Of a DNA stretch of 23,679 nucleotides, positions 16,023-23,185 are shown piece by piece. Each line of letters starts with the position of its first letter. The first letter of the stretch is position 1. Made by a program: the position numbers and the translations under genes. The DNA lies in assembly GCA_002254415.1 (NCBI GenBank), contig NJDR01000008.1, positions 1 to 23,679 on the forward strand. The letters run 5' to 3'. Under the pieces are notes generated by a model that was not told where the DNA came from, did not search any database, and was given only the letters and a program-made list of their open reading frames with translations. This DNA is from Candidatus Aenigmarchaeota archaeon ex4484_52. Its GTDB lineage: Archaea; EX4484-52.

Positions 16023-18344
16023 TTATTTTTGCTCAAATAGATCAAGAATTGAAATTGCTGCCATCGCCTCTACAATTGGTGGCACTCTTATTGCAATGCA
16101 AGGGTCATGCCGTCCCTGTATCTTTATTTTTACATTTTGAAATGTTTTGATATTTATTGTATTTTGCCAAATTCCGATTGAAGATGTCGGCTTTACCGCA
16201 ACTCTAAATACTACAGGCATTGAATTTGTAATTCCTCCCAAAATACCACCGCAATTATTTGTATGTGTTTTTACATTACCTTCACCGTCAAAATAAAATT
16301 CATCATTGTTTTGGCTTCCATAATTTTGTACTGATTTAAAGCCACTGCCAAACTCTATTGCCTTGATTGCCGGAATGCAAAACATTGAATGAGATATTAC
16401 ACTTTCAACAGAATCAAATAACGGCTCGCCCAAACCAATAGGCAAACCAGTTATAATGCATTCAACAATACCACCGACAGAATCATTTTTGTTTTTCAGT
16501 TCTTTTATTTTTTTTATTATTTTTTTATTCTTTAAAATATCATTTAAACAAATTTGTTTATCTAATTTAATATTTTCAATTTGTTTTACATAAGCACAGA
16601 TTTTTACACCCTTGTTTTGCAAAACCTTTTTTGCAATTGCACCTGCTGCAACCATTACTGCTGTCATTCTTCCAGATGCAAAACCCCCACCTGACAAATC
16701 AAAAACACTTGCATATTTTTGTCTTGCAACAAAATCAGCATGGCCCGGTCGGGGAGTGTTTTTTATGCTTTCATAGGCATTGGAATTAATATTTTTATTT
16801 TGTATTTCTATCATAATTGTTTTACCATTTGTGTATTGATTTTCAATTCCAGAAATTATATTTATTTTATCCTGCTCTTTTCTTGCTGTTGTTAAATCAC
16901 TTGTGCTTTTTCTCTTGTCTACTTCATCCTGAATATCCTTGTTTGTAATTTTAATGTTTTTTGAAATACCACTAATTAATACACCTATTTTTTTGCCATG
17001 AGAGTCCCCATACATCGCAATTTTTATTTTTCTTCCCAGGCCGTCAAAAAAAGGCATTAGATTTGCACCCAATATTCTTAAATCATCAAAAAAATCAGGA
17101 TATGATTTTTTTATGCAAACAGGATTTTTAATAATTGTGTCGCTTTTTGCAATAAACCCAGCAATAGTGCATGCCATTGCAATCCTGTGGTCATCAAAGG
17201 GATTTATTATTGTACCGGATAATTGTGCCGGTCCGATTATTTCTATTGAATTTTGTTTTTCAATTATATTTGCATTCATTTGCCTCAAATTAACTACAAT
17301 TGCCTCTGATCTGTTGCACTCTTTTATTTTTAATCGCTCTGTGTTTTTTATTATTGTCTTGCCGTTTGCCTGAGATGCAATTACGCAAAGTATCGGAACC
17401 AAATCAGGAATATCTTTTGCATCTATTTCAACTGCCTTTAAATTACTTTTTTCAACAATGAAATTATTTTCTGCAAAACTTATTTTTGCATTCATTTGCT
17501 CTAAAATGTTAATAATTTTTCTGTCGCCCTGAAGTGAATTTTCATTTAGGCCTTTAATAATGATTTGATTTTTTGCTGCAAGCACACCTCCTGCAAACAA
17601 AAATGCGGCCGAAGAATAATCATTTTCTATTAATAAATTCTCAACAGAAATATATTTTTGATTTGGCTCAATTACAAAATTTTTCAAATCATCAGATGAA
17701 TGTATTTTAATCCCAAATTTCTTTAATACATCTAAAGTCATCAAAATATAATTTTTTGACTCTACTTCTGTTGTAATGATGATTTGTGTTTTTTCCTTTA
17801 AAAGAGGCAAAATAAATAATAAGCCGGAAATATACTGCGAACTTATGTTTCCTTTGATTTTAATGATATTTGGCTTTAAATCGCTTTTTTCAATTAAGAC
17901 AGGAGGAAATTCTTTATTGCAGATTATATTTGCATTTAATTGCCTCAAAGCATCTATTATTGGAAAAATCGGACGCTTTAATAAGCCGTCACTTCCTGTT
18001 ATTTTTGCTGAATTACATAAAAGAGCACAAATTGGAATTATAAATCGCATAGTAGAGCCAGAGTTTTTGCAATTTATTTCACAGGATGAATTTTTCTTGT
18101 TTAAATTATTGCCGATGCCTCTGATTTCAATAAAACCGTTTTTGAAATATATTTCTGCACCAAGTGCTTTAAATGCATTTATTGTGCAAAGAGTGTCTTG
18201 GCATATTAGGGGATTGTAAATTTTGGATATTTTATTTGAAAGCGAGGCACAAATTATTGCTCTGTGTGTAAAACTTTTTGAAGCAGGAGGTTTTACAATC
18301 CCGTTTAGAAGTGTTTTTTCTATTATTAATTTGATTTCCGGCAT
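16023..18344 (-). CDS. aroA-aroC: Fused EPSP synthase - chorismate synthase
   Basis: A single 773-residue chain carrying the last two shikimate-pathway enzymes. Residues 1-429 are a full-length EPSP synthase: Lys23/Ser24/Arg28 in PASKSFTHR, NSGSTMRF, SSQYISG, DYSSAAFL, KECNR at 341-345 (usual form KExDR), DHRIAMA at 385-391 and the C-terminal KSYPDFF (Lys413). Residues 430-773 are a full-length FMN-dependent chorismate synthase beginning with its own Met430: GDSHG with His449, RKEQDKINIISGI, PRPGHADF, SGGGFASGRMTA, TNNCGGILGGI, KPTSSI and GRHDP. The linker is essentially absent. The junction codons read CTA-ATG, so a TAATG lies one frame off, as expected if two overlapping genes were joined by one indel. 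The gene is followed 2 bp later by the pilin gene. Confidence 0.92.
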   Translation of the reverse strand: MPEIKLIIEKTLLNGIVKPPASKSFTHRAIICASLSNKISKIYNPLICQDTLCTINAFKALGAEIYFKNGFIEIRGIGNNLNKKNSSCEINCKNSGSTMRFIIPICALLCNSAKITGSDGLLKRPIFPIIDALRQLNANIICNKEFPPVLIEKSDLKPNIIKIKGNISSQYISGLLFILPLLKEKTQIIITTEVESKNYILMTLDVLKKFGIKIHSSDDLKNFVIEPNQKYISVENLLIENDYSSAAFLFAGGVLAAKNQIIIKGLNENSLQGDRKIINILEQMNAKISFAENNFIVEKSNLKAVEIDAKDIPDLVPILCVIASQANGKTIIKNTERLKIKECNRSEAIVVNLRQMNANIIEKQNSIEIIGPAQLSGTIINPFDDHRIAMACTIAGFIAKSDTIIKNPVCIKKSYPDFFDDLRILGANLMPFFDGLGRKIKIAMYGDSHGKKIGVLISGISKNIKITNKDIQDEVDKRKSTSDLTTARKEQDKINIISGIENQYTNGKTIMIEIQNKNINSNAYESIKNTPRPGHADFVARQKYASVFDLSGGGFASGRMTAVMVAAGAIAKKVLQNKGVKICAYVKQIENIKLDKQICLNDILKNKKIIKKIKELKNKNDSVGGIVECIITGLPIGLGEPLFDSVESVISHSMFCIPAIKAIEFGSGFKSVQNYGSQNNDEFYFDGEGNVKTHTNNCGGILGGITNSMPVVFRVAVKPTSSIGIWQNTINIKTFQNVKIKIQGRHDPCIAIRVPPIVEAMAAISILDLFEQK

Positions 18345-18368
18345 ATAAATTAAGTATATTGCAATTAA

Positions 18369-18378
18369 TATTTAAAAA
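18369..18378 (-). promoter_or_regulatory. TATA-like box for the aroA-aroC fusion gene
   Basis: On the minus strand TTTTTAAATA is centred about 29 bp before the ATG at 18344, within the 38-bp gap after the splicing endonuclease gene. It would give a transcript with a leader of only a few bases. The AT-rich background weakens the call. Confidence 0.4.
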
Positions 18379-18382
18379 GATA

Positions 18383-18943
18383 TTATAATTTAATTCTTTG
18401 CACAGAATAATATGTTACCTGCCCCTCTGAATCAACAACACCTAAAAGAGCAATTGAGCGAATATTATGAGAGAGCCGCACATATCGTGATATTTCATTA
18501 TATACAAAAACATCATTTTCCATTACACTGTGCACATTGTATTTTGTGTGTTCCTTTTTTGTTTTATCACCTGTTTTGTACGGATTTACTCCTTTTTCAT
18601 AGACCCTGAAATGAGTCCCGAATTTAAAGCCGGACTTGATAATATATCCCTTTTTTCTAATATCGCGATATACACAATATTTTTGATATAATTCTTTATC
18701 CAAATCAGAACAAATTTTATAAAATAATTCAAAATCAAGAATTTTATTGTCTTTATTGTTTTTTATTGTTATTTTTTTTGATTCGAGCAAATACAGGGAT
18801 TCTTCAAAACTTAATTGAAGTGCTTTTTTTTCTCCAAAATCAATGAACTTTCCAAAATATTTTTCAGTATATATTTTTTTTGCATCTTCTTCTTCAAAAA
18901 TCAAAATGGTTTTGTCAAGATATATTGCCATTCTTTGTTTCAT
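18383..18943 (-). CDS. endA: tRNA-splicing endonuclease family protein, catalytic Lys absent
   Basis: Homologue of archaeal EndA, which cuts bulge-helix-bulge introns from pre-tRNA. The protein has 186 residues, the size of the Methanocaldococcus enzyme. An N-terminal domain (1-90) is followed by the catalytic domain with GYIIKSGFKFGTHFRVYEKG; Tyr115 matches the catalytic Tyr and His132 (KKEH) matches the catalytic His. The third catalytic residue, a Lys after HSVR in Methanocaldococcus (HSVRKK), is missing: here the segment reads HNIRSIALLGVVD, with Ser163 and Ile164. The C-terminus GQVTYYSVQRI is conserved. It may be a structural subunit needing a catalytic partner, or may use another residue. 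A TATA-like element lies about 24 bp upstream. Confidence 0.88.
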   Translation of the reverse strand: MKQRMAIYLDKTILIFEEEDAKKIYTEKYFGKFIDFGEKKALQLSFEESLYLLESKKITIKNNKDNKILDFELFYKICSDLDKELYQKYCVYRDIRKKGYIIKSGFKFGTHFRVYEKGVNPYKTGDKTKKEHTKYNVHSVMENDVFVYNEISRYVRLSHNIRSIALLGVVDSEGQVTYYSVQRIKL

Positions 18944-18963
18944 AAAGCATTAAAAAGCAAATA

Positions 18964-18972
18964 TTTATATAA
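18964..18972 (-). promoter_or_regulatory. TATA box for endA
   Basis: On the minus strand TTATATAAA is centred about 24 bp before the endA ATG at 18943, fitting a leaderless archaeal mRNA. The element is nearly symmetric and could also serve the divergent histone-fold gene, with a leader of about 45 nt. Confidence 0.45.
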
Positions 18973-18977
18973 TTGAC

Positions 18978-19009
18978 ATGTAATATCAATATACAGGATG
19001 TAAATATCA
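18978..19009 (+). promoter_or_regulatory. Direct repeat upstream of the histone-fold gene
   Basis: ATGTAATATCA (18978-18988) recurs as ATGTAAATATCA (18998-19009), 20 bp apart start to start, about two helical turns, between the TATA element and the histone-fold gene. It could be a regulator site for the plus-strand gene. It is AT-rich and may be chance. Confidence 0.25.
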
Positions 19010-19038
19010 TCTCTGAAAAAAAATAAAAAGTGGTAAAT

Positions 19039-19215
19039 ATGGGAGAAAGTTATATAGTAAAAAGCAAGGTAAGAGAATTTGCAAAAGAAAAAGAAATGAA
19101 TGTATCTGGTGAAGCAGATGAGGCATTAAGCGAAGCTGTTGAAAACTTGCTTGAAAAAGCAGTGGAAAGAGCAGAAGCTAATGGCAGAAAAACAATAAAG
19201 GCAAGAGATATTTAA
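19039..19215 (+). CDS. Small histone-fold protein (DUF1931-like)
   Basis: A 58-residue basic/acidic protein from the ATG at 19039; an in-frame GTG at 19030 belongs to the ribosome-binding site GTGGT. It reads IVKSKVREFAKEKEMNVSGEADEALSEA and so on, ending in GRKTIKARDI. The ending matches the loop and third-helix start of histone folds (GRKTIKAEDI in HMfB), but the chain stops where a classical archaeal histone continues with its last helix. The IVKSKVRE...MNVSG start and RKT..RD end resemble small DUF1931-type archaeal proteins. It probably binds DNA or another histone-fold partner. A strong terminator follows, and a possible operator precedes it. Confidence 0.75.
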   Translation: MGESYIVKSKVREFAKEKEMNVSGEADEALSEAVENLLEKAVERAEANGRKTIKARDI

Positions 19216-19230
19216 GATATCTAATATTAT

Positions 19231-19277
19231 ATCTCACAGCACAAAAGCAATATAAATGTGTGGTGTGAGATTTTTTT
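19231..19277 (+). terminator. Stem-loop and T-run terminator after the histone-fold gene
   Basis: ATCTCACA (19231-19238) pairs perfectly with TGTGAGAT (19264-19271), with CACA/TGTG extending the stem inside, and a run of seven T follows at 19271-19277. It lies 15 bp after the stop codon. The next gene is on the other strand, ending at 19343, so this separates convergent transcripts. Confidence 0.7.
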
Positions 19278-19342
19278 CTTTATATTTTTGATTATTTGTA
19301 TATAAATGTATATAAAATTGTTTTATAGATATTAGAGATATA

Positions 19343-20563
19343 TTACCATTTTATTTTTTTGCCGGTTATATAATAAACAATTGCAACAAACCACCACGAG
19401 GCAAAAAGAAATAAATATACCAAAATATAAAACAAATAGTCAAATTTAATTTTGTCTTTTTCTTGAGAGATTTTTTTTGAAATAAAAACAATTGCAATTC
19501 CGCACAAAAACCCAGCAGTAGCAAGCGTTACCAATGGCCTAAAATTGATCATAAACCAATCAAAATGAAATATAAATAAATTATTAAAATCAAAACCAAT
19601 ATAATACCAATTTATTATTTTTTCTATCCATTTATTTAGAAATTTGGCAATTAAATAAAAGCACAGAATTTCCACCAGAAACACACTGATAAGTGAACTT
19701 GGCAGCAAAAACACCCCAAAGTCGCCATATTCTCTGCTAAATAATTCCCTATATTTTAAAAAATTTGTTAATGCTCCGCAATACCATCTTGTTCTCTGTT
19801 TCATTAGTGATGAAAAATCAGAACATGGTTTTGTATAGACAAAAGCATTAAGTGAATTTTCTATTTTGTAATGGTGCTTTTGTATCCTTAAAGCGATTTC
19901 AAGATCTTCTGTAATATTATTTTCATCATAGCCACCGTATTTTTTAAAAAAACTCATTCTATAAACAGAAAAAGGACCGGGCGTTACAGTCAAAACATTA
20001 ATAATAGAAAATGTTTTTCTTAAATATATCCCAATCATATATTCAATTCTTTGTATTTTGTCCAGCCAGTTTATAGGTCTGTGCATTTTCAAAGCAGGGG
20101 TTACTGCCATTACAGATTTATCTTCAAAAAAGCCAATCATATTTTTTAATGCATTTTTATCGACAAAAGAGTCAGCATCAAGGCATGCAACAAATTCGCC
20201 TTTTGCCAATTTTAAACCCGCATTCATTGCCGCTCCCTTTCCTTTGTTTTTTTGTACAAATAATTTAATCCCTTTTCCTTTGTATTTTTCAATAATTTTT
20301 CCTGTGTTGTCAGTTGAACCATCATCAATACAAATTATTTCTATTTTTTCCTTTTGCCAGTTTAAATCAAGAAGAGAGTCCAGGGTTTTTTTAATTGTTT
20401 TCTCTTCATTATAGGCAGGCACGATTATCGAGATATTTTTGTATTGCTTTAAATTTGGTGTTTTTAGATTTTTTTTTTTTTCAAATAAAACAAGCAGGAA
20501 AAAAAAACTAGTGAATAAACCAAAAAAAGCAATGCAATACATTAAAATTAATCCAAAATCCAT
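19343..20563 (-). CDS. Membrane glycosyltransferase, family 2
   Basis: A 406-residue processive-type GT2 enzyme (BcsA/IcaA-like layout) that would transfer sugars from nucleotide donors at the inner face of the membrane. An N-terminal membrane helix is at 4-27. The GT-A domain starts with ISIIVPAYNEE (44-54) and carries DDGSTDN (80-86), DAD (129-131, metal binding), TED (218-220, catalytic base) and QRTRW (255-259). Three or four membrane helices follow at about 285-310, 345-366 and 380-400. The product could be a surface polysaccharide or glycolipid; the sugar cannot be told. The gene follows a structured 300-bp spacer after the phasin-like gene and stands alone from there. The stop is near the terminator of the convergent histone-fold gene. 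Confidence 0.88.
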   Translation of the reverse strand: MDFGLILMYCIAFFGLFTSFFFLLVLFEKKKNLKTPNLKQYKNISIIVPAYNEEKTIKKTLDSLLDLNWQKEKIEIICIDDGSTDNTGKIIEKYKGKGIKLFVQKNKGKGAAMNAGLKLAKGEFVACLDADSFVDKNALKNMIGFFEDKSVMAVTPALKMHRPINWLDKIQRIEYMIGIYLRKTFSIINVLTVTPGPFSVYRMSFFKKYGGYDENNITEDLEIALRIQKHHYKIENSLNAFVYTKPCSDFSSLMKQRTRWYCGALTNFLKYRELFSREYGDFGVFLLPSSLISVFLVEILCFYLIAKFLNKWIEKIINWYYIGFDFNNLFIFHFDWFMINFRPLVTLATAGFLCGIAIVFISKKISQEKDKIKFDYLFYILVYLFLFASWWFVAIVYYITGKKIKW

Positions 20564-20686
20564 ATTATATTTTTATAGTAAATAAACTATTTGTTATTTT
20601 AAAAAAAAGTTTGGTTATTTTATCTTTAATGTCTTCTTGAGTTTAGAGATATAAATATTGTTCCAATAAATTTATCTGAAAATACA

Positions 20687-20867
20687 TTTAAATTGAATCT
20701 TAAATTTCAATTTAAAACAGGAATTAATTTGATTCGTTTTTAAAATAATAAGAAAAAAAGAGTTTTTTAAACCATCAAAATTCGCTAAATGAAATTAAAA
20801 AATGCAGCGAATTTTCAAGTTTTTTTTATTGCTTGAAAAAATTATTTATACGCAATAAAAAAACTCT
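20687..20867. other. Nested inverted repeats in the spacer upstream of the glycosyltransferase
   Basis: The roughly 320-bp gap 20564-20883 has no gene but holds five pairings. TTTAAATTGA (20687-20696) pairs with 20707-20716. AGAGTTTTTT (20759-20768) pairs with AAAAAACTCT (20858-20867) and encloses the rest. AAAATTCGCT (20777-20786) pairs with AGCGAATTTT (20806-20815). TTTTCAAG (20812-20819) pairs with CTTGAAAA (20832-20839). TTTTTTTATTGC (20821-20832) pairs with GCAATAAAAAAA (20852-20863). The last pairing excludes both the outer stem and the CAAG stem. On the minus strand the outer stem ends in CTCT followed by a T-run, like a terminator, 190 bp ahead of the glycosyltransferase start. A leader RNA, an attenuator, a small RNA or a mini-transposon remnant are all possible. 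Confidence 0.5.
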
Positions 20868-20883
20868 AAAAATAATTTTTTGG

Positions 20884-21174
20884 CTATTTTTTTTTGCTTA
20901 GTTTTTCTATTTTTTTCTCTAAATTTTTTATGTCTTGTTTTGTTGCAAAAGGCATATTTTTGATTGTTTTTTTTATTTGCTCATCTATCGTTTCTCTGAT
21001 ATTATGGCTTTGTTTTTTTGATTTTTCAATTAAGTCCTCTGCAAGTTTTTTTCCTTCTTTTGCACTGATTTCACCTTTTTTTTCAAGCTCTTCAACTAGC
21101 TTTTTTATTTTTTCTTTTGTTATTGCTCCAAATCCAGTAGCGAGCAATAATATTTTTTTTATTGTATTATCCAT
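20884..21174 (-). CDS. Phasin-like coiled-coil protein (PhaF/PhaI-like)
   Basis: A 96-residue Lys/Glu-rich helical protein from the ATG at 21174; the in-frame GTG at 21183 is part of a ribosome-binding site (GGTGA, 5 nt before ATG). The pattern, a short hydrophobic GFGAITKEKIKKLVEELEKKGEIS, then EGKKLAEDLIEKS, then MPFATKQDIKNLEKKIEKL, is that of the phasin-like PHA granule-regulator family found widely in bacteria and archaea. The C-terminal third is a coiled coil. No polyester synthase is visible, so a general scaffold or stress role is as likely as a granule role. It follows the TadC-like gene after 28 bp. Confidence 0.7.
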   Translation of the reverse strand: MDNTIKKILLLATGFGAITKEKIKKLVEELEKKGEISAKEGKKLAEDLIEKSKKQSHNIRETIDEQIKKTIKNMPFATKQDIKNLEKKIEKLSKKK

Positions 21175-21202
21175 TTTATTCACCTATTTATTATAATTAT
21201 AT

Positions 21203-22240
21203 TTATACAAATAATATAAATATTATTAAATTTGAAATGCACATAATCCCAATATGGCTTAAACTTGCTATTGCTTTTCCTGTTTTTAACATACCAGCGA
21301 TAAAGCCAGTGCAGATGCCCTGAACAAGGCACATTATAAAAAATAATGATTTAAAATAAAGATATGCTCTTTTTGTTTTTTCTTCAATAAGTTCTTCCTG
21401 CTCTAATTCATCTGTATCTTTATAATCTGCAAAGCCTTTTGTTTTTCCTTTAACTATGTCTTTTTCAAAACCCATAACAGAGCCAAAACTGCACAAAATA
21501 GGTGCAATAGGAGGAACAGAGCAAAAATCAGGCATTTGTCTTTTTTCCATATTAAGATTACTGCTTCCGGACATCATATTTCCGGGAGATGCAAGATCTA
21601 TTTGTATTGAAAGCATTGGAATTAGGAATTTATAGACACCAATAATTGTAATAATAAATATAAAAAAAATAAAATACATTATCATTATTTGCTGATTCAC
21701 TGCTGCTATTCGCCTGCTGTTGATTTCTTTTATTGAAGAAATATTTTTTGCAAGACTGCTCATTAATTCACTGACATTTCCACCCATTTGGAATGCCTCT
21801 GAAATCATAATTAGAGATTGCTTTATTATTTTGCTGCCCTTAATTGAATCAGATAATTTTTTTATTGCAACTGGAAAAGGCAGGCCCCATGATATTTGTG
21901 AAGATGTTTTTTTAATATATGGGCTAAGTGTTCCTAAATCTGATTTAGATATTTGTTCAAATGTTTGGGGAAAAGTCATTCCTGTTCTTTTAATTTCTGA
22001 AAAATTTTTCATAAATTCAGGAAATTCATTTTCAATGCTTTCATATTTTTTAAATTGTAAATAATTTAAAATAGAATTAGGAATTATTGCAGACAAAACA
22101 CCTATCAAAAAAAAAAGTGCTGATGCCTTTTTGTTAATGTCAAAAACAAAAAGAATTATTCCTGATGCAAAAAAAAAACTAAATAGTGCAAAAGAAAATA
22201 ATTTTATATTTTTTTTAAAATTTTCATCCAACAAATCCAT
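21203..22240 (-). CDS. Type II secretion F-domain membrane protein (TadC/FlaJ-like)
   Basis: A 345-residue inner-membrane platform protein of the type IV pilus/archaellum/Tad secretion machinery. It has two N-terminal membrane helices (about 13-33 and 40-60), a cytoplasmic T2SF domain at about 68-180 (EFPEFMKNFSEIKRTGMTFPQTFEQI, WGLPFPVAIKKL, SEAFQMGGNVSELM), a helix at about 188-212, a roughly 80-residue hydrophilic region with two cysteines and an acidic stretch, and two C-terminal helices. It has one T2SF domain, whereas archaeal FlaJ usually has two. It starts 2 bp after the rpo3 stop and is probably co-transcribed with it. Its likely substrates are pilins such as the one at 15523-16020; the cognate ATPase must lie elsewhere. 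Confidence 0.8.
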   Translation of the reverse strand: MDLLDENFKKNIKLFSFALFSFFFASGIILFVFDINKKASALFFLIGVLSAIIPNSILNYLQFKKYESIENEFPEFMKNFSEIKRTGMTFPQTFEQISKSDLGTLSPYIKKTSSQISWGLPFPVAIKKLSDSIKGSKIIKQSLIMISEAFQMGGNVSELMSSLAKNISSIKEINSRRIAAVNQQIMIMYFIFFIFIITIIGVYKFLIPMLSIQIDLASPGNMMSGSSNLNMEKRQMPDFCSVPPIAPILCSFGSVMGFEKDIVKGKTKGFADYKDTDELEQEELIEEKTKRAYLYFKSLFFIMCLVQGICTGFIAGMLKTGKAIASLSHIGIMCISNLIIFILFV

Positions 22241-22242
22241 AT

Positions 22243-22860
22243 TTATTTGGAATTTTTTTGTCTTATTTGGTTTTCAAATTCAGATAATTTTTCCTTTAAA
22301 ATATCTATTGAAGCCAAAAGAATATCTTTTGCATTTCTTCCGCTTATTGATTTGATTTTAAATGTAATTTTATCTGGATTATCATAACTAAATGATGCAA
22401 TTGAATTTTGAAATTTTGAATGCTCTTTTTGCGTTCCCAAAATCACGCTAATTTCTATTTCAAAATTCATATTTTCTTCGAGTTTTGTAATTAAAATATT
22501 ATTTGAAACAGGAACAATATTTTTATCTGATGATTTAAAGTCGCCTGAATAAACATTTGCTTTTCCTTTTTTCTTTACAATTAAAGTAACTGTGCATTTA
22601 TTGCATCCCTTTCCTTTGCACTCGCATTTATCTTTTTTTATATAGTTATCAGAATAAGTAAAAGGTATCATTGCAATGCGATGAGCAATTGTTTCATCAT
22701 ACATTGGAGAGTCATTTTCTATAATTTCAATTTTGTCTGCTGCAAAGACAGGAACACTTGTTATTATTGTCCTTCTTATTGTATTTGCAAGTGTTTCATT
22801 ACTATTAATTAAATTAAATTCAAGATAATTTTTTTCATCTTTTATTTTTTCAAATTCCAT
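22243..22860 (-). CDS. rpo3: DNA-directed RNA polymerase subunit Rpo3 (subunit D)
   Basis: Alpha-like assembly subunit of archaeal RNA polymerase that dimerises with Rpo11. I choose the ATG at 22860 (MEFEKIKDEKNY, 205 residues); an upstream in-frame extension to 22893 would run through the TATA box. The dimerisation motif is NSNETLANTIRRTIITSVPVFAADKIEI, followed by YDETIAHRIAMIPF. Four cysteines in CECKGKGCNKC form a zinc-type site as in Rpb3. The extra ferredoxin-like domain that carries an iron-sulfur cluster in some archaea is absent, hence the shorter length. The C-terminal dimer helix (GRNAKDILLASIDILKEKLSEFENQI) is intact. The gene diverges from the SRP RNA gene and heads a row with the TadC-like and phasin-like genes. 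Confidence 0.93.
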   Translation of the reverse strand: MEFEKIKDEKNYLEFNLINSNETLANTIRRTIITSVPVFAADKIEIIENDSPMYDETIAHRIAMIPFTYSDNYIKKDKCECKGKGCNKCTVTLIVKKKGKANVYSGDFKSSDKNIVPVSNNILITKLEENMNFEIEISVILGTQKEHSKFQNSIASFSYDNPDKITFKIKSISGRNAKDILLASIDILKEKLSEFENQIRQKNSK

Positions 22861-22881
22861 ATAAAATAATAATAAAAATAT

Positions 22882-22890
22882 CTTTAAAAA
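22882..22890. promoter_or_regulatory. TATA element shared by rpo3 and SRP RNA
   Basis: CTTTAAAAA on the plus strand is centred about 23 bp before the predicted 5' end of SRP RNA (22909). Its complement TTTTTAAAG is centred about 25 bp before the rpo3 ATG at 22860. One nearly symmetric box therefore sits at the right distance for both divergent transcripts. Two TBP complexes could not bind at once. Confidence 0.5.
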
Positions 22891-22908
22891 CATTTTTTCA
22901 ATTAATTT

Positions 22909-23180
22909 AAAGCAGGATAGGTTTGGATATTAGGCACATCCACTATAAGCCCTGTTGTCTAAAAGGGAACTGAAAACCTTGTAATAATTAAAAGTGCAAT
23001 AATAATTGCAAGTATTTGAACAATGAATCCCTGCCTTATATGGCAAATATGTAAATGAATCTGGTCAGATCTTGATTGAAGCAGCCATAAATTTGTATAT
23101 TTCGTGCATATAAGATACAAGGATAAGGTAGAATATTTGCAATTAGTTGCATTATTCTTTATTGCAGGGCTTCCTGCTTT
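22909..23180 (+). ncRNA. Signal recognition particle 7S RNA
   Basis: RNA scaffold of the SRP, about 272 nt. The ends pair perfectly as archaeal helix 1: AAAGCAGGA (22909-22917) with TCCTGCTTT (23172-23180). In the Alu domain two short hairpins follow (GGAT/ATCC at 22925-22941 and CCC/GGG at 22950-22967), then the conserved TGTAAT (22980-22985). A long helix 5 is formed by the ATAATTGCAAGTATT region with its complement near 23140. The S domain has helix 8 signatures GGTCAG (23063-23068) and GAAGCAGCC (23078-23086), the SRP54 binding site. Boundaries come from the terminal helix and may be off by a few bases. It diverges from rpo3 and is followed 5 nt later by a tRNA gene. Confidence 0.85.
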
Positions 23181-23185
23181 AAAAG

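Noticed and set aside
20894..21196. Hydrophobic 100-residue open frame on the plus strand
   Set aside because: It is the antisense of the Lys/Glu-rich phasin-like gene; AAA/GAA codons read backwards give Phe/Ser-rich frames.
22861..22893. Eleven extra N-terminal residues for rpo3
   Set aside because: They are hydrophobic and unlike the family, and this stretch holds the TATA element for the gene.
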